Under the pieces are notes generated by a model. It was not told the origin of the DNA, did no database searches, and worked only from the letters and a program-made list of their open reading frames with translations. From contig WACJ01000513.1 in NCBI GenBank assembly GCA_008973525.1, positions 2,232,001-2,296,000 on the forward strand: a stretch of 64,000 bases of DNA, given 5' to 3'. Both the position numbers and the translations under genes were made by a program. Positions 42,847-53,922 of this stretch are shown here, in pieces. Within the stretch, counting starts at the first letter, position 1. Each line of letters starts with the position of its first letter. The stretch comes from Stenopsyche tienmushanensis (taxonomy: Eukaryota; Arthropoda; Insecta; Trichoptera; Stenopsychidae).

Positions 42847-43193
42847 GGGTATTTCAATAAGAACGCTCAATTTTTAAATTTAAATAACACAAGCTGTGTA
42901 TAAAATAGCTACTTAATTTTATATTTATTTAAAAGGATATTTTATGGCATTTAGTATTAAATATAAAATTGTTCAAATATCTGCCGCAATTTTGTTTGGT
43001 GGCAAGTATTCGTTCGATCCAATTTTTGATGACTATTTTGAGGTCTTGTTGCTAAAGATGATTTTTTTTTGGATTGTACACATCATTCAACATTATAACC
43101 TTTTATAATAATTTGCCATATGCTATTAAATTAGAATAGAAATATGGCCGCTATAATATAACAAATTTCAAGCGGTCTTATTGAAAGATCGTG
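42847..43193 (+). mobile_element. Family C element, complete reference copy with 54-codon frame
   Basis: Terminal inverted repeats GGGTATTTCAATAAGAACGC T (left) and AGCGGTCTTATTGAAAGATC (right) bound about 347 bp. A 54-codon frame runs from ATG 42944 to TAA 43106-43108. Its peptide shares KYKI, ILFGGKYS, DPIFDDYFE and LLLKM with the frame on the minus strand at 3783-4025, while the 26055-26417 copy has stops. It is too short to be a transposase and I recognise no domain. The element would depend on enzymes from elsewhere. Confidence 0.78.
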
Positions 43194-44214
43194 TGTTAAT
43201 TATATCTATGTTTATTTTAAATTTAAACTTATTTTTGGCTTTAAATTACTATTTTAATTGTGATCAATTAACACATACGTTATTGGAAGATCATCGTACA
43301 TATTTTTATAATGTGAGTAATAACATGTTATTTTGAATTATCGTCATTATAAATGCATCGCTGCATCTTGAGATTTATCAGCGAATGCATTGATAATGCT
43401 TGTTTGTCGTACGAATGCGTCCAATCTTTAAAGTGCATTGTTTAATTAAATTGCGATACTATTTATACAATGTGGCGGTTCATCTTTGAAGATATATCGA
43501 TGCTTTGGTTCAAAAATCGATATCGATTTGAAGGGCTCGAATTCGTTTGAATGATCCATATATTTCGAGAAAATTCCCGAAACGTCTCGCAAGTCGCTAC
43601 CGGAAAATGTTTGCTGTCACTGTCCCAAAGCAATAACTCTACCGTGTTCAAATATAAACGGGGCCCCTCTTTCACATATTTTTCCCTCCATTCCGAACGG
43701 ACTTGTTACTCTGAATGACAAATGAGACGAAGTGCGGAAATATTTTAAGGTTTGTTTTGGGTGGCTGTCAGTCTCCGAGGTCGGAGTCATCACTCCTGTT
43801 TGGATCGACCCGACACAAGTCTCCCGGATTACCATCACTAAAATAGTGGGTGTTCACTTCGACGGATGACATACGCATATATCACTTCTTTGGAAACAAA
43901 TATAACACATGCTTAATAAGTTGGGACTCTTCGTCGTGAGTTACGACGCTCAGATTTCTATTTTAATGACCTCAAGATCCTCGGGGCGAACATGATCGAT
44001 TACAATCCTCCCTAGACCGATTCGACATGGATAAAGCATATTTTAATTGCACGTTTTATGTGTTTGTAAATCCGGCCAGGATTGAAAAACGAGCCTTTAC
44101 TGACATCCTAGAACGAGTTATCTACAAGCGTTTTATTCTCATCGCATCCGGTTGCATAAATCAAACATGAAAACGCGGATTGATCCGTTGGTTAGTAATC
44201 GCGCATATATGCGT
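43194..44214. other. Intronic sequence without recognisable feature
   Basis: Balanced block at 43460-43860, not matched elsewhere. Overlapping small minus-strand frames (43463-43838) look accidental. Confidence 0.4.
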
Positions 44215-44375
44215 TCGGACTTGTGCATCGATGGCAAGGTCGGGTTGTAAAGATACCCCTACATGTCCAAATATTACAATCAATAGCTCTCCATTATTTA
44301 TTCAAACAATTGTAATTCTATTTGTAACGCCCATAAGGCCCAACAATATAGACAGTGTTGAGGTTCATTATTAAT
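44215..44375 (+). repeat. Family D repeat, deleted copy
   Basis: GCATCGATGGCAAGGTCGGG TTGTAAAGATACCCCTACAT GTCCAAATATT, then a deletion to GGCCCAACAATATAGACAGT GTTGAGGTTCATTA. Same order as 32985-33240 with about 100 bp missing. The terminal CGCTGCGCGGTC part is not present. Confidence 0.65.
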
Positions 44376-45454
44376 ATTTTTGGCGAACATACGATCACTC
44401 GCTAATCAAAAGCGTTGCAAAAGGATCGCAGACCGACATACACATTCGATACGAGCGCGGGGATACTTCGAAGCTATTTCGGCGGTACGGCGCACAGTTA
44501 TTTCGGAGGAAATTAAGAGATTCCTCAAAGTGCGAAGACATTGAATATATTACTCCTGCTTACACAAAAAGATCTCGGATTTTGTGATTTTACGCGTCAA
44601 AAAATATGCTCCCGAGCGTTCATTACATCGCACCGCCAGATGCTCTCAACATGTTTTCGTGAATACGTTTTTAAATCCGCCCGATGAAATATTACGCGGA
44701 GCAAAGTGATGTAAGGTTATTACAATTGCGTGTTGACACGTGTCACGTGATCGGCGCGTGTCAGCCTTATTTGATTGCTCCTTAATGACACGTGTGGTTC
44801 TATTGTTTTATTGTTGCGTTTGTACGGAATTGATCATGTCGAAAGTGTCTTTGGCGTTGGAAAAAAAGAAATGCGGAACTCACGGGCGCGTTTCAACCCC
44901 TACTGATTTCCACTTTCGATGCAGCCAATATCGACGGTGTAAAACGGCTTAACAATTCCCTGAAGACTTTCAGCAGAGATATATATTTATTTTCTCCATG
45001 CATTGAATCCCATTTAAAAACACGCAAAATCATCAGATTTATATTGAAAAGTGCCAAAAATACGTGCCGTTTTTACATTTCTTTTTAGAAAAGTTATTAA
45101 AAAAATAAGTTTAATTTCGTTTTAAAACGGTCCTTGATCAGTTGATTCTGACCGATTTTATTATCTGGACGTGTATAATTTTCGCAGAAAAACGCCTCAA
45201 AATGGAAACAAATCTTTTTTTCAAAAATGGCGAATCTGTCTTTTAATAAAATTACCACCTTATCCACCATATTAGAGGAGTTTTTGGACATTTTTGAATT
45301 TGGAGGCAATAAAATACTAGCCTTCTTCGTTTCTTTTGCTTTTGAGCCGTTGAATTTTTACAACAGGGAAATTCAATAAGTGTTAACCATATGACAAACT
45401 ATGATATATTCAGCGGGAGAATGTATACAATACGAAAAAATTACAAAATAAAAT
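44376..45454. other. Intronic sequence; AGTGCCAAAAATACGTGCCG at 45050-45069
   Basis: The 20-base word at 45050-45069 equals, inverted, the right arm of 20775-21101. Otherwise unmatched: balanced composition 44400-44950, AT-rich after 44980. Confidence 0.5.
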
Positions 45455-45650
45455 CAAAAATGTTATAGGCTGGTAAATTGTGAGGGGTAAAAAGTATCGT
45501 GTCCTGGAGTCCTTTGAGAAAAACGCGTTTAAAGATTTGATTCTGGTAGGAGCGACTTATTTGCTGCGTCACTAAAATAGCTATAACTCCGTAAATAATT
45601 GAAATTATAGAAATTCCTTTGGAGGACGTGTTTTTAAAAGTCTTAACATT
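45455..45650 (+). repeat. Family A repeat with internal deletion
   Basis: TGTTATAGGCTGGTAAATTG and CGTGTCCTGG (5' end) are joined directly to TTTGAGAAAAACGCGTTTAA AG, GATTCTGGTAGGAGCGACTT and CACTAAAATAGCTATAACTC CG (3' half). About 330 bp are missing between. Confidence 0.78.
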
Positions 45651-47329
45651 AAAACAATGTTTGATAAAGTTGCTTTTTTCTAGCTGAAACATGTGAAATT
45701 TTGAAGAATTGAAGCAAAGATCTTCAGGAAAAAATAAATACTTAACACAGTTGATGAAGCCAAAATACAGTTTTAACCCCTAAATTACTTATTGTTTGTT
45801 TTAAAAAACATTTGGAACAGTTTGAAAATTGATTCTGGCGTTCTGGCAATTTAGCAAATCGAACCCATGGCTACATTTTTTTTACTAAACAAGTATACAC
45901 TAATGAAACTGCTGAATATATGGCAGAAATTTAATATTTTCAAAAGTAAATTGTCTCTAAATACATTTCGTTTCGTATTAGGATGAAAACTATATTTTGA
46001 ATCCCTTTATTCACATGGTTTCCAAAATATTTACAAAAAAAAAAAAATATGCGAAAGGATGTATTTTTACTTTTTACAGTTTACATTGTTTATTAATTTT
46101 TATTTATTTTATAAACCTAAACGAGTCTTCAATTTTTTATCACTTTTATAGCCAGTATAGTCCTTAACGTATGGCCAAAAGAAAAGTTGATTTATTTCAA
46201 CAAATATGACTTATAACTAATTTTAAGTGAGTCATTACAAAATTGACAATTTTGCTTGGGCCGCTCTTTTCGCAATAAGTTGTGAAATTTATTTCGATGC
46301 CAAAGGGTTAATTAAGCTTTGTTGGTACTAATCGTATTTTTTGGTGATATATATTGTACAAATATTTGGAGCAAATAAGTGTGCCATTAATTTGAATATC
46401 GAATATCGCCGCATAAGACGTTGAGCATAAATTCCCAATTGGGGATCACGCCATGAAACGCTAAGTGGGATAATTATTTTCAATGTTGATCTAAATGCTC
46501 AATATCACGCACCTCTTCTCCCGGTTCTTAATCCGCTGATGAGCACCCCTGTGATGGGATAAGTGGCGTCGGAGAGTCCGTGGGCTGCGATCCATCCATC
46601 TGAACGCAATTAGCCGTGGAATGAGTGTTGCCTTACAAAAATGAAAATATATATCAACGCAATTAGTTGAACGGTTTCGTTACGGCGCCTTCCAAAATAT
46701 AAACTCCTGGCGAGGGGAGTCCCGGCGGGAGTGACACTCTGGAACATCTGCTGATTTATGTCAAGCGAATTGGTGGCGCAATCAACACCCAATTATCTCA
46801 TATACGCATCCTGATTTATATACCCTGATTCGAATGAAACGATCGATTGAAAGCGTCGTCGGGTAAAGTGGACACGTCAAAGGAGGCAATATATCTCGCC
46901 GTCCTAAAAACCAAAGCCCGCTGATGAACCTGGATGAGATCCTGTGCCGCCGTTTGCATAGTTTACACCACGAGGCATCCGTTGGCGGATTTCAAAGCAC
47001 CCACTTTGTTGAATAATAGCATTCTTCATAGTCTACTCCGGGATGCATAAAAAGCGGGGACGCTCCGAGGGATATTTTCCTCAAAACGCTGCCGCAGAAG
47101 CTTTTTTCATCCGGGGTCCATCCGAATTTTTTCACACGCTCGCAACTAATAAATACTAGGCAATCTATTCACGGGAACGAATCTCCAAGAGTGGTTGTCG
47201 CGAGAATCCCATTTTAGCACCGCATCCGGCCGAAGAAGTGCGACAAAAAAAGGAAACACTCGAAAATAAGTGTAAAAATAAAAACGCTCGACGAGATTTT
47301 GGGCACCTCTCCTTTTAGCTTTAATACCG
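45651..47329. other. Intronic sequence: AT-rich to 46300, balanced from 46380 to 47320
   Basis: The first part is very AT-rich with an A13 run near 46036. The second part is one of the longer blocks of balanced composition and contains no recognised repeat. It may be regulatory. No exon evidence. Confidence 0.4.
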
Positions 47330-47560
47330 AGATATCGTCATCAGGGATGCCAAACCATCCACCGGGGATAATAACGCCTTTATTTGATCTTAGTGCGCAA
47401 TTACATCTGGATATTAAAGGAACCAGACAATATCTGCGTATTTATATTGAAAAATACACCTATTTATCTTTTAATTTTCGATGCAAAACTTGTAATTGTC
47501 GACAATAAATATTGGGCAGCTATGGCTTTTACCGGTTTTATCATCCACCACTTATTGTCC
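47330..47560 (+). repeat. Family E repeat, second segment
   Basis: Shares ATCC...GGGG, TTTATCTTTTAATTTTCGAT and TTGTCGACAATAAATATTGG with 1990-2155, ending in TTTTATCATCCACC. Two overlapping 60-69-codon frames here arise from the repeat and are not called as genes. Confidence 0.6.
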
Positions 47561-47579
47561 ATATGAATTCAATGTCTCT

Positions 47580-47905
47580 TAAGGCCGCGCAGCTTGAATA
47601 AAGCGTGTGTATCAATAAATATACCTTTACACTGTCAATATTTTTGGACTTTAAATATAATAAAATTTGGTAGCGGGCTGAATTTTAAGTATATCATTGA
47701 ATTGTGTTACTACTATTTATACTAAGATGACCGCCAACGATGATTTTCAATCGAATACTGAATAAAAATATTTAAATTTAATTACCATTACAAAGCAATA
47801 AAATTGTCTTAGAAATAGAAGCACGGTATTGAAAATTAAGCGCTAAGGGTAGCAATATTTGAGAATATTTAGACGTGTAGGGGTACATTTACAGCATGAT
47901 TACAC
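47580..47905 (-). repeat. Family D repeat, near complete, inverted
   Basis: AAGGCCGCGCAGCTTGAATA AAGC at the left and TTTAGACGTGTAGGGGTACA TTTACAGC at the right, with TATACCTTTACACTGTCAAT ATT near the left end. Collinear with 32985-33275 inverted. Confidence 0.7.
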
Positions 47906-48949
47906 TTTTAATTAATTTGGGTTGATAACTGTGTTCACTATAAAAAGATCTTTCAGTCACTGTATCCGGACACAAATTGAGCTCAAACATGAGGCCTCGC
48001 GCGAATACTTTTCGATCCTCCCAATATATGATTTAAGCAAATAAGTACGAAGCAGGATTCAAACGCTTAAAAAATTATAACATGGCAAGCTGTACTCCAG
48101 TTGGACGAGAAGTCATCCATTTGCTTACACGAGTCTTTAAAAGGATGCTGCGTTGATTCGCGAGGCTATCGACTTTATTCGGTCCATAAATTCGCAACGT
48201 CTGCAAAAAAATGCAGCATATAATATCGGTATTATTTTTGCACATCGATTAAATGCGCTTTTGGCGTGTGAACATATCTGTTAAGAACCGAAAAGGATTC
48301 GTTTGAATACATAAAAACCACCGGATCGCTTCTAATCGATTCCGTTCGCGGATTCACAATGAAATATCTCAAATGCCAAAATTCGCTTTTTGCAATCTTT
48401 CACACGTCGCCCTGTTCGCTTCTTGTGTAGCGAATATTCGGGATCGGTGTAGTTGGGGAATTTTAGAAAATAGAAACTAAAATAAGGCAGCGTTTTGCCG
48501 CCTGTGGAGTCAGTTTGTCAGATGGTCCCCTCGTTTTATTGGCTTTATTTTTTTTATCCGGGGACGCATTCTTATGGCCCAATTTCGGGTCGTTTGTTTA
48601 TCGAATTTGCATTCGGAGGTCGTTCCGAAGGTGTCGGACGGAGGACCGAGAGAGCATCTCTTAAATAAACGATCGAAAAGTGTTCGTGCTTTATTTCGGC
48701 TCCGAATTGAATTTTAATATGTTAAATAGCGGGTATTATTTAGTCGGTCGGTTAAGGGATACTTAATAGAACTGACATTAGAAAGGTGTGTCCAATTATC
48801 CAGAGTCTACCCACATAAATTATTATGGGGGAAGAACGGCGCTTTCATCCCCGCCGGCTATTACTTTCCGGGTGCGAAAAAAGCGGATGGAGACTGCTGA
48901 AATCACTATTCGATGAATTTAGACGCTCAGACTTAATATTTTCATACAA
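47906..48949. other. Intronic block of balanced composition
   Basis: Unmatched within the window and lacking dispersed repeats. Contains a T-rich run near 48546. Possible regulatory DNA by exclusion only. Confidence 0.35.
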
Positions 48950-49345
48950 GTGTCCTTGTTGACACGATTTTAACCATTCTTATCATTTAAAACAAAAATC
49001 AAAAGACATTCATAATTAACAAGGATGTTGTTATAGTTCATACCTCAAAAAAAAAAAAACGATTATTTTTTACAAAATGGCGACTGTTTAAAATAAAAGT
49101 CAATTTTTGGTTTTATTTTTTCAGTTTTAATTTCTTTTCAAATAGATAAAAATAAATTTTTAACACAAATCTGGTAGGAACCATAGAAAATTTTATTAAA
49201 AAGGTTTTTATTTAATTTGAAATAAATAAATAGATTAAAACTTGAGATATCATGTCAACCGTGTTACAAAAAGTAAAGCTTACACTTTGAAAATATGCAC
49301 AACATAAATCGATGTTTTCAAATGTATAGACTAGAATTTAAACCT
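48950..49345 (+). repeat. Family A repeat
   Basis: GTGTCCTTGTTGACACGATT TTAACC, AAAATGGCGACTGTTTAAAA, ACACAAATCTGGTAGGAACC, GAGATATCATGTCAACCGTG, then directly the 3' edge TAGACTAGAATTTAAACCTT T. Like 14640-15110 it lacks the AATAGCTATAACTCCG block, so these two copies may form a subfamily. Confidence 0.78.
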
Positions 49346-50794
49346 TTACGTTCATCGTCGCAGGGTTTTTTCCTTTTTAATCTTTCTTCTTCTTCATATT
49401 GGGTCAATATGATTTTCTTGATGAAATTGCAATAAAAAAAACGTATTAATAAACATGACTCAATAAGTTCGTAGGATTTAAACTCTTTCATTTTGAATCG
49501 TTTTATTTCTTAAAAAATATATATACTGCGAACTTATTGAGTGATATAAGCTTATGTTTTATTTGAGATCACTACACAATAATATCCTGTACAAATCACC
49601 AGTTTCAATTAGCACTTCAGAGATTCCGGGCGATTTTCGCAAGAAATTCATTTCAAAATCTATTTCTTTCTTAAACCAGCTGATATATCGAAACGAAATT
49701 TCATTGGTTTAAAGAGTTTACTGCATTATATATTATACTGCATTTATAATATTTTTTATTGTGCGAAACTAGCATCGATACAAAAGAATTTATGAGCATT
49801 TTTATCCGCGTATGTGTTAATTAGTTTGCTATGTGATTGAGATCCTATGTGTAATTATTATATCAACGGTGGTGTAATTTGAGCATTTAAATGAGTGCTT
49901 ATTAAATTCAGTTGAATCGTTCCCTATTTTCATATGGAGGGCATTGTTTTGATTCGGGTTGGTACTCATTTTGATTTGCTCATTCCGTGGTGTTTTTATT
50001 AAGTCCTAAAGGATATACGAGGCGTTTAAGATGTCGTTAAAGGCGAAACGTCGCCGGCAAGTGATGGTCGTCACTTTTTTATCTGCCGATTCGTCTTCCC
50101 GGATCCTGGGAGCGTCTCGCGCACGGATAATTAAACGTGTCAATTTTTATGTGGGACAACCCTCGCGAGGCCGCCACTCAACCTGTGGAGGGCTACAAAT
50201 GTTCCAGCATTCTTCCTCAGTTCGGCGATAGGGAACCCCCAAACCGCCCCCGCCTTGTAAGAAAGCTTATTCAGTATCCTGAAAAGAGCCACAATGGTGC
50301 GTTTCAATGGGAATTACGGCGACGGCGGAACATTTACACGACACGTACACAATCGGGCGACACTGGATTTTATGCAACCTGTTCTTAAGTACTACATTCC
50401 CGCGCCGCCCGGGGGACCGTTACATCGTTCCTATCTTGTCCCATTTACGGAACCGGTAAGGAAAACACGTCTCAGTTGTTCAAACCGAAGCGGAAAGAGG
50501 AACAGAAAATAAAGAAGTTTAACCGCGATTTTTTCCCGTAAATAAAGGACGAAAGGGAAGGCTGAGAGGCGAAAGTGGGCAAAAGAGAGAGTGAAGCCTT
50601 CGAGTGGGGCGCCCGATGGGGTGAATCACCCAACCCTTCCATTTGGAGGAATGAAAACTGCACTATAAAAGGAAATTAAACAAAATTTCCGCATTTTTAT
50701 TTTTAGAATCAAACACTTCCCAACAATTCAAATAATTTGCGCTGCAAAATTTCAAACATAAATATGAAAATCATCAATTTGCTCAAATAATTAA
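49346..50794. other. Intronic sequence; GC-richer block at 50020-50660
   Basis: The block has overlapping frames in several phases on both strands (60-83 codons), as expected by chance when stop codons are rare in GC-rich DNA. None is recognised. The rest is AT-rich. Confidence 0.4.
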
Positions 50795-51005
50795 ATAAGA
50801 AACGTCACGGAAAATGAAACTCCAAGCGATAAATAGACGGAAATAGTGCGTCCATTTCCATGGCATATATCATTAAGACGCTATGCGCATGCGTCACGTC
50901 ATTTATACTATGTATACATAGCATACAATAACCGCTAGATCAAGAGCGCCCCTATTTTATTATATATTACACAAACGCAGTTTAAATATCAGCTAATTTC
51001 CGTTA
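50795..51005 (+). repeat. Family B repeat, complete
   Basis: AAACGTCACGGAAAATGAAA CTCCAAGCGATAAATAGACG, then ATTAAGACGCTATGCGCATG CG, ATAGCATACAATAACCGCTA and GCGCCCCTATTTTATTATAT ATTACACAAACGCAG. Longest uninterrupted copy of the family (about 200 bp). Confidence 0.8.
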
Positions 51006-51104
51006 ACATATGGCAAAACTAATATTTTTTATCGCCTAAATAAAGTGACATCTATTGATAGCTTATGAATTTATTAAATATTGTGAATGTTTTATTTGAT
51101 TGGC

Positions 51105-51440
51105 GTAAGAATAGGGGATCGTTGGAGGGAGTTAATAAGGAATTTTCCGAATGTAATGTATGCCGACGGTGCATGGGATCTTGAAAGACTCGCGGGAAGA
51201 TGGCGGAAAGACAAAATGGCGGTTCGGGACTTATCGATTGGCGGGAAACGCGTCGTCCCGTTGCCCTTGCCTCCCCACGCGGCGCCTCTGCCAGTACAGG
51301 GGCGGCGCGCTTCGGGGCACCACGGGGCGTGCGCCCTGGACGAAACCTTCCGACGGGAACCTCACCCGTCGGCGCCTCACAAAAATACATGACGACCATA
51401 ATTCGATCGAAGCGAAAATGTGCGATTGGATGATGCGATT
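51105..51440. other. GC-rich, CpG-rich island inside the intron
   Basis: The most GC-rich part of the window (for example CGTCGTCCCGTTGCCCTTGC and CGGGGCACCACGGGGCGTGC), with many CpGs and a CGACGGG...CCCGTCG inverted repeat at about 51350-51372. Five overlapping frames (73-136 codons) lie on both strands, which argues against any one being a gene. It could be an alternative promoter, a regulatory element or a foreign insertion. No terminal repeats were seen. Confidence 0.5.
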
Positions 51441-51464
51441 GTGATTTTCCAAAGTGATTCAATT

Positions 51465-52924
51465 AGTGAATTATAAACGTATGCATATTGGAGTTCCGCC
51501 ATATTGTCGATGATGTCGTTTGATTGCGAATAAATTCAACAGATGGCAGCGGCTACGGCCAGTGTTCGATAAACGAGTTAATTATTCCATATTCCATAGT
51601 AATTTGGTCGGTAAACACATTAACGACGATGATTGCTCGCATTCCTTATTCTCAACTACCAGAATTTGAAACAGGCGCTACGTGCCCGAAGAAAAAAATG
51701 TCGATGGCATTTTGTTTGCACAGCTAAAACACAATTTTTCAGATCCTGTATGAGCTACCTGACAGTATTTTTTTCCGGCGGTCGATCTGTGCCAAATTTA
51801 ATAGATGGATCAATACAAATATTAATTTTCGCTCGGATGGGGAAATAATCAAATATTTGTTGTGAGTTTTGACTACTTAAAGCAATTAACTTAATACGGT
51901 CTAGTCTACTTAAAATTACACCTGGTATTCCGACATGTCCAAAACGCTTCTGTGTTCAGTAAACAGAGACTAAGTAAAACATGGTGCTGAGCTATTTTGT
52001 CAAAATATCAACGACCTATCAAATTTTACCAATTATCAATAATACAACTCAAACAAAACGCCGATTTTCTACTTATAACAACGAATTAGCATCCTATTAG
52101 TGATCCAAGCACAATTTGGAATCACTCTATCAATATTTCTTAATAAATACACGCATTCAATTTAAAAAATCTGATTAAGAAATTATGCCTAAACACGAGA
52201 GATTATTGTGCTATTAACTCTTTTAAAGCCGGACGGTGATGAGAGACCGCCGATCATACTTGCGAAAAGTGCGCTAATACCGATATAAAGTCATGTAAGC
52301 ACATTTAATGCACAACTGCGACAGTGGGCCTAAACCTAATTGTTAACCTAATTAAACTTAATAATAGTTTATACATATAATAGATTGTCCAATCGAAAAT
52401 CATCAACCTCTTCTCATCTATTTAATATTTTTTTTAATTCCGGATTATTAAAAATTAAACGGGTTTCGATATGAAATATTTTGATTTGATATATGGGGTT
52501 GCTATATGTTGCGAAAGAAATTGGCGGTGTACTCTTTTAAACTATCTAATTTAAAACAATAAATCTATCTCGGTCTAGTTCGACAATCGTAGGACTTCAT
52601 CGTAGATTATCCCTTTGTAGTGCCACCGTATACTTAGAAGAGCTTTATTTACTGTTAGACCCGGTCAAGGGATTGGTTTCTTTGCTGTCTTTTACGGTTT
52701 TAGTTTTAACACCCACTTTTGATCTTTATCACATCATTAATTTCATACGATATCCACGCCGCCTGTTTAAACACTACTTTGAGCTTGTCGGCTAATTATC
52801 ATATAGTCTATGTAGGATTTGATTCAATTTCAGCTCGCAGGATATCGTCATCGAATTTAACCCTTTCGTGAGTACTTACGGAAATATCCGTTTTGACCTT
52901 CACTATTCAGAAAGAGCACTCTTG
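51465..52924. other. Intronic sequence without recognisable feature
   Basis: AT-rich to moderate, unmatched within the window. Confidence 0.4.
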
Positions 52925-53260
52925 TGCATTGAAGCTCCGAGGCGGACAGAGACGGAGAGAACTTAGCGCAGTTCGGGAGACTGAGACGGATAGCTTCTTC
53001 ATATGCATCGCATGATTGTATAGATCGTTAAGCCCAAATTTATCCACTTATAATGATTTCGATTTCAAGTGTGTTATTTGTTTACGCAAAGAAACGACCG
53101 AACATTGTGTGTTATGGAGAGTGTTTGTTTATTTAACTGCTTGCTGTTCTTCGCTGCGTGTTGAATGAGTCTTTGTCCAATTATCATTTCCTTCTAAAGG
53201 AGGAGCACTTGAATCGATTTTTTGTGCATTGTTTATGTAAAGAAATGACGAATGTTCATG
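52925..53260 (+). repeat. Family F repeat
   Basis: GCATGATTGTATAGATCGTT AAGCCCAAATTT, GATTTCGATTTCAAGTGTG, TTTGTTTACGCAAAGAAACG ACCGAA, and again TTGTTTATGTAAAGAAATGA CGAA at 53230. The relationship to 6975-7135 is loose, and the word is also seen inverted at 35981. Confidence 0.5.
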
Positions 53261-53899
53261 ACAAGTGGCTCTGCCTCGAATTGAAGATTGTCTTACGCTG
53301 ATAGGAGCTGACAGAAAGTAATCGGTGTAAAACGATTATGACATCAACGACTTCATCGATTTTAAATTTGCTCACTAACGAAAAGGTTAATCTTTCTCTT
53401 ACTTCAGACCTTATTTTCTAAACTGAAATTTCCACGTTTAAATTATTTAAATCATCTCTAGCATCGAAGCACAGTTAGATATTCTTGGAGCGTATTACAA
53501 ATATTCATATGTAGTTGCATTTTTTGTTTGTTTGTAAAATATGATAAAAACGACATTTTCACCCGGACAATCCATTAATAACGCCAGAATATTGACGTGC
53601 AGCCACATTTCCGAGACATTGATTTTATCCTATAAATACGGATGATACTATAAATGTTGATCGACATTAAAAGGGTTAATAGTTGAAAATAAATACATCA
53701 ATCAGTTGATGTATCACTGCCGCGTCAATTACACGACATTGATTACGGCCTGCAAATTTATTGTTTTAAGCGTACGCTTTTTTTTCATCGGCGTATCCCA
53801 AAAGGTTTCACATCGCTGAATATGCTTATTTATCGCGTGCCGTTCAAATTCAAATAATATTCACGTATAACGAGCGCCGCGGACATTTTCCATACAATT
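53261..53899. other. Intronic sequence without recognisable feature
   Basis: Nothing recognised. Becomes GC-richer towards 53850. Confidence 0.4.
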
Positions 53900-53922
53900 G
53901 GGAGGGGGGTGGGGGAGGAGGG
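53900..53922 (+). other. G-quadruplex-type motif
   Basis: Four G-runs (GGG, GGGGGG, GGGGG, GGG) separated by 1-4 bases on the coding strand of the Iroquois intron, fitting the usual G3+N1-7 rule. It would be present in the pre-mRNA. Function unknown. Confidence 0.75.

Noticed and set aside
51052..51462. 136-codon minus-strand open frame as a gene
   Set aside because: It lies in a GC-rich island where at least four other frames are also open on both strands. There is no recognisable domain, and low stop frequency explains it.
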